DNA from: Salipaludibacillus agaradhaerens
GTDB taxonomy: Bacteria > Bacillota > Bacilli > Bacillales > Salisediminibacteriaceae
Direction of reading: 5' to 3'
Length of the DNA stretch: 64,000 nucleotides
Assembly: GCF_002019735.1 (NCBI RefSeq)
Contig: NZ_KV917378.1
Location: 1,297,869 to 1,361,868 of the forward strand
Positions 7,238 to 17,911 of the stretch are shown one piece after another (the stretch's first letter is position 1; each line of letters begins with the position of its first letter). The position numbers and the translations under genes were made by a program. A model generated the notes under the pieces. The model saw nothing but the letters and a program-made list of their open reading frames with translations. It had not been told where the DNA came from and searched no databases.

Positions 7238-8971
7238 TTACAATGATTGAACTTTTTGTAATACGTCATTCTTAATCACGTCTAACCGTTGCTCAGCATC
7301 TTCTGTAGAGATGCCTTTGACACCAAAATAGCATTTGATCTTCGGTTCGGTACCAGAAGGCCTTAAACAATACCAAGAACCATCTTTTAAAATAATCTTC
7401 AGAACATTGGAGGCTGGTAAATCAATGATTTCTGTCTCACCTTGCGCAGGTATATGTCTGATGCCTGTTTTATAGTCTTCAATACTATGTACATCATCAG
7501 AGAAATTTCCCTCTGCTATATCCCTTCGGAAAGTGGTCATAATACGTGCCATTTTTTCAGCCCCCTCTTTCCCTTTAAAAACAAATGAAGCTAGGTCTTC
7601 AAAATAATAACCATATTGATCAAAAATATGAATGAGTCCATCATATAAGGTCTTATTTTGTTTTTTATAATAAGCACACATTTCAGCAGCTAAGAGGCCA
7701 GGCTGTATGGCATCTTTATCTCTTGCAAAGGGTTCAATTAGATAACCAAAACTTTCCTCGTAACCAAAAAGAAAGGTGTCCTTCTCAGAACGTTCAAACT
7801 GCCTAATCTTTTCACCTATAAATTTAAAACCTGTTAAAACATCAAGCGTTTTCAAATTATAGCTATTTGCAATCGCTCTGCCTAGTTCTGATGTGACGAT
7901 TGTTTTAATAACCACGCCATTAGCAGGTAACGTCTTCATCTCTCGTTTCTTTTTTAACAAATAGTCTAACAATAAAGCACCGGTTTGATTTCCAGATAGG
8001 ACGTGATAGTCACCATCATGACTTTTAACAGCCAGACCGATACGATCAGCATCTGGATCTGTCGCTATAAGCACATCAGCATGTTTTTCTTTGCCAAGCT
8101 TTATAGCTAACTCAAACGCTTCCCGCTCTTCTGGGTTTGGTGATTGCACCGTTGAAAATTCAGTGTCCGGCTCTGCCTGTTCAGCCACTACATGGACATT
8201 AGAAAAGCCTGCTCGTTTCAAAGCTTCTGTCATCGGGATATAAGCCGTGCCATGAAGTGGTGTGAATACGATAGATAAGTCCTCACCCATTTCATCAATT
8301 AACGCCTTGTCCATCACTATATTAGACATCTGCTTAAGATATGCCTCATCGATCTCTTCGAGCACCCATTCAAGAAGCCCGTCATGCTCTAACTTCTCAG
8401 GAGCTTCGGTTACTACCTCTAATTCATTTTCAACAGCATCAACCATAGCAATTAAACGATCTGCATCCTCTGGTACAAGCTGAGCACCATCTTCTCCATA
8501 CACCTTAAACCCATTATATTCTGGCGGGTTATGGCTTGCTGTAATCATAATCCCCGAATGGCAATTTAATTCTCGTACAGCAAATGACAACTCTGGCGTC
8601 GGTCGTAACTCTTTAAAAATATATGATTTAACCCCATTAGCTCCTAATGTACACGCTGCTTCAAGAGCAAACTCTTTAGACATGCGACGATTATCATGAG
8701 CAATTATAACGCCTCTTTTTACCGCTTCAGCACCTGCTTCTTTTATATATTGGGCAAGTCCTTGTGCACCTTTACGAATCGTATAAATGTTCATACGATT
8801 TGTTCCAGGTCCGATCTCACCACGCATACCACCTGTTCCAAACTCAAGGTTTTTGTAGAAACATTCCTCTAGATCCTTCTCATGATCAGTTAGTGCCAGC
8901 AAATCATTTTTTAGTGTATCGTCCAAATCTTGTTTTGTTCGCCAGCGTTCATACTGTACTTTCCACTTCAT
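7238..8971 (-). CDS. pgcA: Phospho-sugar mutase (alpha-phosphoglucomutase)
   Basis: 577 residues, full length for the PgcA/YhxB type. The active-site phosphoserine is Ser146 in MITASHNPPEYNGFK, the metal loop is ATDPDADRIG, the sugar-binding loop GYEESFGYL and the phosphate-binding C-terminal loop RPSGTEPKIK. It interconverts glucose 6-phosphate and glucose 1-phosphate, supplying UDP-glucose for wall teichoic acid and glycolipid anchors. GAGGAGG precedes the ATG. It follows glpD as in B. subtilis. Confidence 0.95.
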   Translation of the reverse strand: MKWKVQYERWRTKQDLDDTLKNDLLALTDHEKDLEECFYKNLEFGTGGMRGEIGPGTNRMNIYTIRKGAQGLAQYIKEAGAEAVKRGVIIAHDNRRMSKEFALEAACTLGANGVKSYIFKELRPTPELSFAVRELNCHSGIMITASHNPPEYNGFKVYGEDGAQLVPEDADRLIAMVDAVENELEVVTEAPEKLEHDGLLEWVLEEIDEAYLKQMSNIVMDKALIDEMGEDLSIVFTPLHGTAYIPMTEALKRAGFSNVHVVAEQAEPDTEFSTVQSPNPEEREAFELAIKLGKEKHADVLIATDPDADRIGLAVKSHDGDYHVLSGNQTGALLLDYLLKKKREMKTLPANGVVIKTIVTSELGRAIANSYNLKTLDVLTGFKFIGEKIRQFERSEKDTFLFGYEESFGYLIEPFARDKDAIQPGLLAAEMCAYYKKQNKTLYDGLIHIFDQYGYYFEDLASFVFKGKEGAEKMARIMTTFRRDIAEGNFSDDVHSIEDYKTGIRHIPAQGETEIIDLPASNVLKIILKDGSWYCLRPSGTEPKIKCYFGVKGISTEDAEQRLDVIKNDVLQKVQSL

Positions 8972-9052
8972 ATCATTTCCTCCTCTTAACTAAAAGCACT
9001 ACTTCTACGTATAGTTATACGCATTTTCATGCCTTTAGTAAAGGGAATTTTA

Positions 9053-10720
9053 TTAGTTTTTCTCACGAGTTTCAATAGGGTGTGCAGCATAGTATAATTC
9101 TTCATCCAGTATCTTCTCATGGCATTCCATCTCTTCATCACTCCAATGGAAACGGTCCTTCATGTATTTCATGACGCCTTCTTTATGACGATGCACAGCG
9201 TGTATATCGAAAATAACTTCACTCGTCCGCCGATTAAAGAAATCAATTGGAGATACGACCATTTCTTCTTCGATTCCATAGACTAGAGAGGCATATACAC
9301 TTTCAGGTAAATGATAATGCTTACTTTCACGCCCGGATGTTTCAATAATCTCTAGTAATCTTTTAACGTTTGATCCATACAAAGAAGTTAATCGTTTAGC
9401 TTCTTTTTCACTTAATCCAACCTCTTTTCCTTTATTTGTCCACGTCTCTATGAAGCTAGTTAAGTTATCTGCTCCACCGACGTCACCACCGGAAAGAGTT
9501 ATTTTTTCAGTCGCACTTTTTTCTTTAATGCCTAATTCATTTGCCGCAATATCAACGATACGTTCTGCCATTTTTCGATAACCAGTTAGCTTCCCTCCAG
9601 CAATCGACAAGAGACCTGATTGAGATTCAAAGATTTCATCTTTGCGTGAGATTTCCGAAGCACTTTTACCTTCTTCATGAATAAGTGGCCTCAATCCTGC
9701 CCAACTAGATTCCACATCTTCTCGCTTAAGTTGAACTGTAGGGAACATATAATTTGTCGCGTTGATTAAATAGTTCAAATCATCTTCTGTCATACGTGGT
9801 GAATCTATTTCTTCCGTATAGTGTGTATCAGTCGTTCCGACATATGTTTTGCCATCTCTCGGTATGGCAAATACCATACGACCATCATCTTTCGTATCGA
9901 AGTAAACAGCTTGCTTTAAAGGAAAACGTGACTGGTCAATTACAATATGAACCCCTTTTGTTAAATGAAGATATTTTCCTTTTTTAGAATTGTCCTTTTC
10001 TCGTAAGTCATCCACCCACGGCCCTGCTGCATTAATCACTTTTTTCGCTCTTATATCATATGTTTTGCCACTCACTAAATCTTTAACTCTTGCACCAGCC
10101 ACTTTTCCGTTGTCGTAAATAAGCGTCTCAGCCTTTGCATAGTTAACTGCCGTCGTGCCTCGATGAACGGCTTCTTTTAATATTTCGAGTGTAAGACGGG
10201 CATCATCCGTTTTATACTCCACATAAATACCGCTGCCTTTTAAGGTATCTCTCTTCAATAGTGGTTCTTTATCAATCGTTTCCTGCTTACTAAGCATGTT
10301 TCGACGTTCTTTGCGTTTTACTCCCGCTAGGAAGTCATAAACTTTTAAGCCTACAGAAGAGGCTAACTTGCCATAGGTGCCTCCTTTAATAATTGGTAGG
10401 AGCATCCATTCAGGATTCGTCACATGTGGTGCATTCTCATAGACGATCGCCCGTTCTTTACCAACCTCTGCCACAATTTTAAACTCTAGCTGCTTCAAAT
10501 ACCTCAAACCACCATGAACGAGTTTTGTCGAGCGACTGGAAGTACCAGCTGCGAAATCTTGCATCTCTACTAACCCTGTTGATAATCCTCTTGTCGTTGC
10601 ATCAAGAGCAATACCAGCACCCGTGATACCACCGCCAATAACTAAAATATCCAATTCAGAATCTCCGTTCATTTGTTGTAAATAAGTTTCTCTTTGTACG
10701 GCAGAAAAAGGTTTCACCAT
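9053..10720 (-). CDS. glpD: Aerobic glycerol-3-phosphate dehydrogenase
   Basis: 555 residues from the ATG at 10720. A GTG at 10723 is also possible, and AAAGG lies about 10 nt upstream. The FAD-binding Rossmann motif is ILVIGGGITGAGIALDA near residues 22-38, with GGLRYL, the DAO fold and a C-terminal DAO_C domain. It oxidises glycerol 3-phosphate to dihydroxyacetone phosphate at the membrane, passing electrons to quinone. A leader hairpin at 10758-10810 identifies it as a GlpP antitermination target, so it is made when glycerol 3-phosphate is present. Confidence 0.96.
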   Translation of the reverse strand: MVKPFSAVQRETYLQQMNGDSELDILVIGGGITGAGIALDATTRGLSTGLVEMQDFAAGTSSRSTKLVHGGLRYLKQLEFKIVAEVGKERAIVYENAPHVTNPEWMLLPIIKGGTYGKLASSVGLKVYDFLAGVKRKERRNMLSKQETIDKEPLLKRDTLKGSGIYVEYKTDDARLTLEILKEAVHRGTTAVNYAKAETLIYDNGKVAGARVKDLVSGKTYDIRAKKVINAAGPWVDDLREKDNSKKGKYLHLTKGVHIVIDQSRFPLKQAVYFDTKDDGRMVFAIPRDGKTYVGTTDTHYTEEIDSPRMTEDDLNYLINATNYMFPTVQLKREDVESSWAGLRPLIHEEGKSASEISRKDEIFESQSGLLSIAGGKLTGYRKMAERIVDIAANELGIKEKSATEKITLSGGDVGGADNLTSFIETWTNKGKEVGLSEKEAKRLTSLYGSNVKRLLEIIETSGRESKHYHLPESVYASLVYGIEEEMVVSPIDFFNRRTSEVIFDIHAVHRHKEGVMKYMKDRFHWSDEEMECHEKILDEELYYAAHPIETREKN

Positions 10721-10757
10721 CACCCATCATCCTTTCAACTTCAGAGGCCAAGATATA

Positions 10758-10810
10758 CAAAAAGACCACAACAACTTGAACATGCCTTTCATGTTCAAGT
10801 GCTGTGGTCT
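10758..10810 (-). promoter_or_regulatory. glpD leader terminator, GlpP antitermination target
   Basis: On the minus strand AGACCACAGCACTTGAACATG folds back on its near-complement, ending GTGGTCT followed by a TTTTT run. It lies 38 bp before glpD. The outer GAGACCA/TGGTCT arms are shared with the glpF leader hairpin. A TATAAT box at 10848-10853 is a likely -10 for this transcript, though its -35 is weak. Confidence 0.85.
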
Positions 10811-10890
10811 CTCCTTATCTCCGGACCTTCATGATTAACTTACGACTATTATAACATATATCATCATTGTTTGTATTCATCAAGACCACA

Positions 10891-12405
<1,515 letters not shown>

Positions 12406-13251
12406 CTAAGCTTTTTGTTCTTTCGGATTATGATAAACCTTTCTATTTTTGTGCAGACGTATATTGTTTTTGTGCAACTGGAAAGAGATAAGTAAAACCA
12501 CGAAGAATAATCCGATAAATATCCAAAGTGCACTATAGATAACCCCTTCAAATAACGCTGCATACATCAATGCTCCTAATCCACCTCCTATAACTGGTCC
12601 AGCGATAGGTATCCACGCATAACCCCAATTTGAACTCCCTTTGCGTGGGATAGGTAAAACAGCATGAGCAATTCTCGGCCCTAAATCCCGAGCAGGGTTT
12701 ATTGCATATCCTGTGGTTCCTCCAAGAGAAAGACCAATTGCAATGATTAGAAATCCTACAATTAAAGGATTCAGACCTTCTGTAAATTCATTAGCTCCAA
12801 TAAACAGTAAACCAATGACGAGAACAAATGTGCCAAGCACTTCACTAAAATAATTTGATGGTGTATGTTTGATAGCTGGATCTGTACTAAATACAGCTAA
12901 TTTCGGACCCACTTCTTCTGTTTTTTTAAAGTGAGCGTAATATTGACAGAATATTAAGCTCGCCCCTATGAAAGCACCAATCAATTGAGCTGTAATATAT
13001 GCCGGTACATCTGACCATGGAAATTCTCCAATCAAAGCAAACCCGATCGTTACTGCTGGATTTAAATGGGCGCCACTAATTTCTCCCACGGCGTACACGC
13101 CTAACGCAACACCTAGCCCCCAAGCCATCGTTATGACAATCCAGCCACCATTTTCCGCTTTCGTCCCTTTTAATACGACCCCTGCCACGACCCCTGCTCC
13201 GAAGATGATAAGTATCATCGTCCCGAATACTTCTCCTAAAAATGGTGACAT
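12406..13251 (-). CDS. glpF: Glycerol uptake facilitator (aquaglyceroporin)
   Basis: 281 residues, six membrane helices and two half-helices with the NPA boxes GAHLNPAVT and GYAINPARD. The Asp after the second NPAR is typical of glycerol-conducting rather than water-only channels. AGGGGG precedes the ATG. First gene of glpFK, preceded by a GlpP-type leader terminator and a promoter overlapped by a cre site. Confidence 0.96.
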   Translation of the reverse strand: MSPFLGEVFGTMILIIFGAGVVAGVVLKGTKAENGGWIVITMAWGLGVALGVYAVGEISGAHLNPAVTIGFALIGEFPWSDVPAYITAQLIGAFIGASLIFCQYYAHFKKTEEVGPKLAVFSTDPAIKHTPSNYFSEVLGTFVLVIGLLFIGANEFTEGLNPLIVGFLIIAIGLSLGGTTGYAINPARDLGPRIAHAVLPIPRKGSSNWGYAWIPIAGPVIGGGLGALMYAALFEGVIYSALWIFIGLFFVVLLISFQLHKNNIRLHKNRKVYHNPKEQKA

Positions 13252-13355
13252 GCCTTTATTCCCCCTTAGTTTGAAATAGAGGTAAAGAAAGCAATGACTT
13301 GCTAATAGTTTTCTTTACCCATCTAGCGGAAAAAATATGTTAACCATTCTCAACG

Positions 13356-13419
13356 AAAAAGAGACCAGCAGAATTATCCTTAGCCATAATAGTATGCTAA
13401 GCTAATTTCCGTTGGTCTC
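13356..13419 (-). promoter_or_regulatory. glpF leader terminator, GlpP antitermination target
   Basis: On the minus strand GAGACCAACGGAAATTAGC pairs through an interrupted long stem with GAATTCTGCTGGTCTC-like sequence and ends in TTTTT. It lies 105 bp before glpF. The same GAGACC...GGTCTC closing arms occur in the glpD leader, as expected for a shared GlpP binding element. Confidence 0.85.
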
Positions 13420-13456
13420 CGTTGTCTCCATCGAAAAGAATATTAACTTGCTTCCT

Positions 13457-13485
13457 ATTTAATCAAACTATGAAAGCGTTGTCAA
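13457..13485 (-). promoter_or_regulatory. Sigma-A promoter of glpFK
   Basis: Minus strand: -35 TTGACA at 13480-13485, a 17-bp spacer and -10 TTAAAT at 13457-13462. Transcription would start just before the leader terminator. Confidence 0.65.
13470..13484. promoter_or_regulatory. cre site (CcpA) on the glpFK promoter
   Basis: ATGAAAGCGTTGTCA matches the cre consensus WTGNAANCGNWNNCW at every fixed position. It covers the spacer and -35 box, so CcpA bound there would block RNA polymerase when glucose is present. Confidence 0.75.
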
Positions 13486-13522
13486 CATCCCGAACATAAT
13501 TAATATATTTAATTATCTTTGT

Positions 13523-14071
13523 TTAGAAAGTCGCTTCCCATAGCGTTTTTTTCGAGGTTGTAACAGCTGCGGCCCCAGCTTTGATCGCTGCCTTCACCTC
13601 TTTTTCTGTTCTGATCAATCCTCCGGCAATAACAGGTGTGTTCGTTTTTTCATAAATTTCTTTAATAATATGGGGCATGATTCCTGGTAAAACTTCGATA
13701 CAATCTGGTTGAATTGTTTCCACCATATTATAGCTTGATTCTAAAGCGAGGGAGTCTAAAAGAAACAATCGTTGAACAGTAAGTAACTTTGCCTTTTTCG
13801 CCGTTAATAGAACACTTTTTCTTGTGGACACGAGCCCCTCTGGTCTAATATCTCTACATAAAAATTGAGCGGCGTACTCATCATTCTTAAGGCCTTGAAC
13901 AAGGTCAGCATGAAGCAGTACCTTTTTGTCGTGATCATGCAACATCTTGACTAAACTTTTTAACTGTCCTATATGGGTATTCAATAAGACAATGTATTCG
14001 AATTTGGTTTGCACGACTTTATCTAAATCTTTCAAGTCACGGATGGCAGGTAATATTGTGGCATTTAACAA
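13523..14071 (-). CDS. glpP: Glycerol-3-phosphate-responsive antiterminator
   Basis: 182 residues with the GlpP TIM-barrel-like fold: NATILPAIRDLKDL at the N-terminus, then LLHADLVQGL, and PVIAGGLIRTEKEV near the C-terminus forming the phosphate site. It starts with TTG, supported by AAGGAGGGG 10 nt upstream. When it binds glycerol 3-phosphate it lets RNA polymerase read through the leader terminators of glpFK and glpD, both of which are in this window. Confidence 0.94.
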   Translation of the reverse strand: MLNATILPAIRDLKDLDKVVQTKFEYIVLLNTHIGQLKSLVKMLHDHDKKVLLHADLVQGLKNDEYAAQFLCRDIRPEGLVSTRKSVLLTAKKAKLLTVQRLFLLDSLALESSYNMVETIQPDCIEVLPGIMPHIIKEIYEKTNTPVIAGGLIRTEKEVKAAIKAGAAAVTTSKKTLWEATF

Positions 14072-14148
14072 GTTTAAAATTCCCCTCCTTAATTAACTCA
14101 CTTTTCTAAAGTTCATTATAGCAAAGTGATAAAGAAAAGGAAGATATC

Positions 14149-15168
14149 TTAATCATTAAGCGTACCAAACGAGAAGATTGTTTGTTTTTGGTAGGTTTCA
14201 CCTTTATTAATTAAGTAACGTTCTGTTTCATTTGGTGGCATCTGTGTTTCCAAACATATCCCATCATATTTATTAGCAGTTCCACCATTTAACAAAGGGC
14301 TAGATTTAATCTGGTTTCCTGAATAAATAACGACTGCAGGATCAGTCGTTTTAACTGATAATTTTCTTCCTGACATGTGATCAGTTAAAACGATTTTTTC
14401 TTTTATGGAATGATCCTCAAGTAAAAACGGATGGTCGATCCCATTCCCCACTTTAACAATTTGATCGTGATCAGAGACAAGTGCTTCTTTTACTTTTTTG
14501 CCGTTTCTAAAATCCAATTCTCTGAACTCATCTACCGGCACAACTCTCGTTGGAATAGACTCATCATCTAGTTCATAAACGTTTGAACTTGCTACTTGAA
14601 GACTGTGCTCTTGTATATCTCTTTCCTTATTCCCACTTAAATTGAAATACGTGTGGTTTGTTAAATTAATCGGTGTTAACGAGTCTGTTTCTGCATAGTA
14701 ACTGACAATAAGGTCACTATTATCAGAAAGTTCATACGTTAGTTGGAATGAAACTTGTCCAGGATAACCGTCTTCTCCATCTTCGCTAACATAGGTGAAA
14801 ATAAGGGATGACTGCTTTTCTTCAACGTTCCACACGCGTTTAGCAAGACCTTTTACACCACCATGCAAATGATTATTGCCATCATTTTTTTCTAGTTCAT
14901 AGTTATTATCATTAACTATCAACAAACCTTCTTTCGTTCGCCCAGCTGTGCGCCCGACCACAACACCTAGATAATAAGGGTTCTTTTCATAATCTTCTAT
15001 ATTGTCATAGGTAACGACAACATTCTCTTTCTTATCATACCTATCAGGAACACATATTTCCGTAATAGCTGCTCCATAATTTAATGCTGTTAAGGTCATT
15101 CCCTTTTTATTTTCAATCGTATAAGCTATTATTTCTTTGTTTCCAAACTCGGCCACTTTTCTCTTCAT
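14149..15168 (-). CDS. galM: Aldose 1-epimerase (mutarotase)
   Basis: 339 residues from the ATG at 15168, chosen because GAGGAG lies 9 nt upstream; a GTG-initiated frame to 15216 is possible but weaker. The beta-sandwich galactose mutarotase fold is shown by NNHLHGG, the catalytic His region NLTNHTYFNLSG and the catalytic Glu near the C-terminus in GICLETQMPPN. It interconverts alpha and beta anomers of hexoses before phosphorylation. A 47-codon gene lies 58 bp upstream on the same strand. Confidence 0.92.
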   Translation of the reverse strand: MKRKVAEFGNKEIIAYTIENKKGMTLTALNYGAAITEICVPDRYDKKENVVVTYDNIEDYEKNPYYLGVVVGRTAGRTKEGLLIVNDNNYELEKNDGNNHLHGGVKGLAKRVWNVEEKQSSLIFTYVSEDGEDGYPGQVSFQLTYELSDNSDLIVSYYAETDSLTPINLTNHTYFNLSGNKERDIQEHSLQVASSNVYELDDESIPTRVVPVDEFRELDFRNGKKVKEALVSDHDQIVKVGNGIDHPFLLEDHSIKEKIVLTDHMSGRKLSVKTTDPAVVIYSGNQIKSSPLLNGGTANKYDGICLETQMPPNETERYLINKGETYQKQTIFSFGTLND

Positions 15169-15226
15169 CGTCTCCATCTCCTCAAATACAATACTTTTTA
15201 TTAATTTTCTATTCACCCTTTTTCAC

Positions 15227-15370
15227 CTAAGGTTCTCTATATAAAGCGTTTTCTTTTTTAACTTCAGCAATCTCCTTTTTTAAAGCGATCGACTCATACA
15301 AGATGAAGAGACTCCTTAACCAGGCAACAAAACGCAGCTCACCCTCTTTCTTGAGATATTTATTTTCCAT
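15227..15370 (-). CDS. Small hypothetical protein (47 residues)
   Basis: The ATG at 15370 has GGGAAAGG immediately upstream. The protein is amphipathic: a W/F-rich centre (FVAWLRSLFILYESIA) followed by a charged, probably helical tail (LKKEIAEVKKENALY) with a short coiled-coil look. It shows no signal peptide or cysteines. It is 58 bp upstream of galM and may be co-transcribed. I do not recognise a family. Confidence 0.55.
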   Translation of the reverse strand: MENKYLKKEGELRFVAWLRSLFILYESIALKKEIAEVKKENALYREP

Positions 15371-15557
15371 CCTTTCCCTTCCACCTCTTATTGTATCGAA
15401 AAAAAACAAAGAAAAAAAGGTTGCTATCGTTTAATTATCCGGAGATTGTCTTTGCCTATAAAATCTAAAAATTTCCAAAAGAGTGCCATCCTATTAGTAA
15501 CGACAAGCATACGTTAAGGTATGAGCTAATCATTCATTTAGGATAAAACAGCAAAAA

Positions 15558-15617
15558 ATAAAAGAGCTCCTCTAAAGTCACTTTTTAATGATAGTGACCT
15601 TTTGAGACAGCTCTCTT
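15558..15617 (-). terminator. Terminator of the GNAT-nitrilase gene
   Basis: An outer AGAGCT/AGCTCT stem encloses AAGTCACT/AGTGACCTT, with T-runs on both strands. It lies 12 bp after the stop at 15629. Confidence 0.75.
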
Positions 15618-15628
15618 TTTACTACGGC

Positions 15629-17164
15629 TCAACATTCATAATCTACTCTATACAAATCTTTTCTTCGATCACGCCATTGTGTGACATTTCCTGATTTCCG
15701 ATGACGCCGAAGTAATTCTAAATCCACATCCCCTACCACCACTGTTTCGATGTTAGGATGACATTCTCCTACGATCCCATCCCGAGGAAACGCAAAATCA
15801 GATGGTGTAAAAATACCAGATTGAGCATATTGAATATCCATATTTTCCACGTGGGTGAGATTACCAACAGTGCCTGCAATCATCGTATATACTTGATTTT
15901 CTACCGCTCTCGCTTGCGCACAATATCTCACCCGCAAATAACCTTGTCTTTCATCTGTACAGAATGGTGTGAAGATAATGTTTGCCCCTTTTTCAGTTGC
16001 TATCCTTGCAAGCTCTGGAAATTCAATATCATAACAAATTTGAATAGCTATTTTACCACAGTCAGTATCAAATACCTCTACTTTATCACCGCCATGTATC
16101 CCCCAAAATTTTCGCTCATTCGGGGTAATATGAATCTTATATTGTTTTTCAATCGTACCATCTCGTCTAAATAAGTAAGCGATGTTAAAGATTTTTCCAT
16201 CTTCTTCCACAAAATGCGAGCCACCAATTATATTCACGTTATATTTAATAGCCAAATTATTAAATAAATTAATATAATCTTCCGTGAACTCAGTCAATCG
16301 TCGAATAGCTTGACTGGCACTTTTTTCTTCTATAAAAGATAAGAGTTGTGTGGTGAATATCTCCGGAAAAACTACGAAATCAGATGCATAACTAGCGCCT
16401 ACGTCAGCATAATAGTCACATTGCTGAGCAAATTCTTCAAATGAATTAATTTTTTTCATCATATATTGAATTGCACAAATTCTAACTGGAAATGATGTCT
16501 TGAAATGTCGTTTGGTTGTCGGTCTATAATCTACATTATTCCACTCCATAAGTGTGGCATATTTCATTGATGCTTCATCATCTATAAGGTAATTTCGGTT
16601 GATTCGCTTTAATGTAAATCCGTTCATTATTTGAAAAGTTAAGACAGGGTCATATATATTATGATGTAAAACCTCTTCTACATACTGTCGAGGCGTTAAA
16701 TCATTAGCATGTGTTCGATAATTAGGAATTCTTCCCCCTATAATAATACTCTTTAAATTCATATTTCTTGCTAGTTCTTTTCTTGCCTCATAGAGTCTCC
16801 GACCGATCTTCATTCTGCGAAAATCAGGGTGAACAGCTACTTCTATACCATACAAATTATAACCTTCTGGATCATGATTGGTAATATAACCTTCATCGGT
16901 TATTTCATCCCACGTATGCTGATCATCATATTCATCGAAATTTATAATAAGACTAGAGCATGAACCGATAATTTGACCTTCAATTTCTACACAAAATTGA
17001 CCTTCAGGAAACACCTCCAAGTGACTCATTAAATGCGATCGTTTCCATGGCGCCATATTAGGAAAGGAGATTCTCGACAATTCTATAATATTTTCTATAT
17101 CATCATGCTTAATCGTTCTAACCACAATTTTCGTTTCAAATTTAGACATATCTAACGGATTCAT
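15629..17164 (-). CDS. Bifunctional GNAT acetyltransferase / carbon-nitrogen hydrolase
   Basis: 511 residues. Residues about 10-200 form a GNAT domain with the acetyl-CoA loop FRRMKIGRRLYEARKELA. Residues about 230-495 form a nitrilase-superfamily domain with the full catalytic triad: Glu near 266 (VVFPEIF), Lys near 349 (NERKFWG) and Cys near 376 (AIQICYDIEFPE). An ATG with AAAGGATG upstream. The hydrolase would split a C-N amide bond and the GNAT half would acylate an amine. Substrates are not known. The fusion occurs in other Bacillaceae genomes as I remember. Confidence 0.9.
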   Translation of the reverse strand: MNPLDMSKFETKIVVRTIKHDDIENIIELSRISFPNMAPWKRSHLMSHLEVFPEGQFCVEIEGQIIGSCSSLIINFDEYDDQHTWDEITDEGYITNHDPEGYNLYGIEVAVHPDFRRMKIGRRLYEARKELARNMNLKSIIIGGRIPNYRTHANDLTPRQYVEEVLHHNIYDPVLTFQIMNGFTLKRINRNYLIDDEASMKYATLMEWNNVDYRPTTKRHFKTSFPVRICAIQYMMKKINSFEEFAQQCDYYADVGASYASDFVVFPEIFTTQLLSFIEEKSASQAIRRLTEFTEDYINLFNNLAIKYNVNIIGGSHFVEEDGKIFNIAYLFRRDGTIEKQYKIHITPNERKFWGIHGGDKVEVFDTDCGKIAIQICYDIEFPELARIATEKGANIIFTPFCTDERQGYLRVRYCAQARAVENQVYTMIAGTVGNLTHVENMDIQYAQSGIFTPSDFAFPRDGIVGECHPNIETVVVGDVDLELLRRHRKSGNVTQWRDRRKDLYRVDYEC

Positions 17165-17370
17165 TGAGTTTCATCCTTTCTCAGCCTGATTTCCTTTTTA
17201 ATGATACAGGCCTTTTATAAATCTAATGGTTTTCCATCAAAAATGCAATGAACAGCATAATACTTAACCGACCTTTTAACAATAGAAAATTCGATTCGCC
17301 TTCACATCCACAATCTGTCCTTTATTCAAACCTCTGTTTATAGAACCTTTGGAATATTGAGCTAAAGTAA

Positions 17371-17410
17371 GCAAAAAAAGATCCCCATTGAAATGTGGAA
17401 TCTTTTTTGC
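17371..17410. terminator. Bidirectional terminator after cheX
   Basis: GCAAAAAAAGATCCCCAT pairs with ATGTGGAATCTTTTTTGC, giving U-runs on both strands. It lies 34 bp after the cheX stop. Confidence 0.8.
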
Positions 17411-17443
17411 TATTAAGTCTAGTTATGTCCTAACCTCACGATG

Positions 17444-17911
17444 TCAGACCTTTTGCATTTCAGATAATGAAATGTGAACTTGTATTTTTCCAATGGAGCT
17501 GTCCATCGGTACACTAATAAACTTCTTTGTTGATCGATATGTTGAGGGGCCGTCATTAACAACTGGGGGTGTTACATCGATAATACAGTCTTCTTTAGAC
17601 AATTCTGTAGCGGTTGAACCAGCAACCCAGTTACCAAATTCCTGAATTGCACTCCAACCAATATCATCAATAGCCTCAATGGTCATTCCACCCATCATCG
17701 TTCCTATTATCTTTTTAGCTGTCTCAATATCAAGTGTGCAAATAATTTGACCGGATAATTCGCCATGTACCCCCAATACGACGGAAACATCGTCTGAAGG
17801 TATAATACCTTGACCAGCTGTCGGTTTATTAGGGCTAATATCTATGCCAAAATGACTACTCATAATTGATTTGGTCGCGCGGCATACCGCGTTGATGTGA
17901 TTAACGTTCAC
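17444..17911 (-). CDS. cheX: CheX-like CheY-phosphate phosphatase
   Basis: 155 residues matching the single-motif CheX form of the CheC/CheX/FliY family. The catalytic ExxN motif lies in IQEFGNWVAGSTAT (Glu and Asn near residues 90-93), with GQIICTLDIETAKKI before it and a C-terminal beta strand IGKIQVHISL. A GTG start is supported by AAAGGTGAG. It would dephosphorylate CheY~P or a similar receiver. No chemotaxis gene is nearby, so its partner is not evident. Confidence 0.85.
   Translation of the reverse strand: MNVNHINAVCRATKSIMSSHFGIDISPNKPTAGQGIIPSDDVSVVLGVHGELSGQIICTLDIETAKKIIGTMMGGMTIEAIDDIGWSAIQEFGNWVAGSTATELSKEDCIIDVTPPVVNDGPSTYRSTKKFISVPMDSSIGKIQVHISLSEMQKV

Noticed and set aside
10724-10890. 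Treating the hairpin before glpD as the glpK terminator only
   Set aside because: It is placed and shaped as a glpD leader terminator and shares its closing arms with the glpF leader; a role in ending glpFK transcripts as well is possible but secondary.
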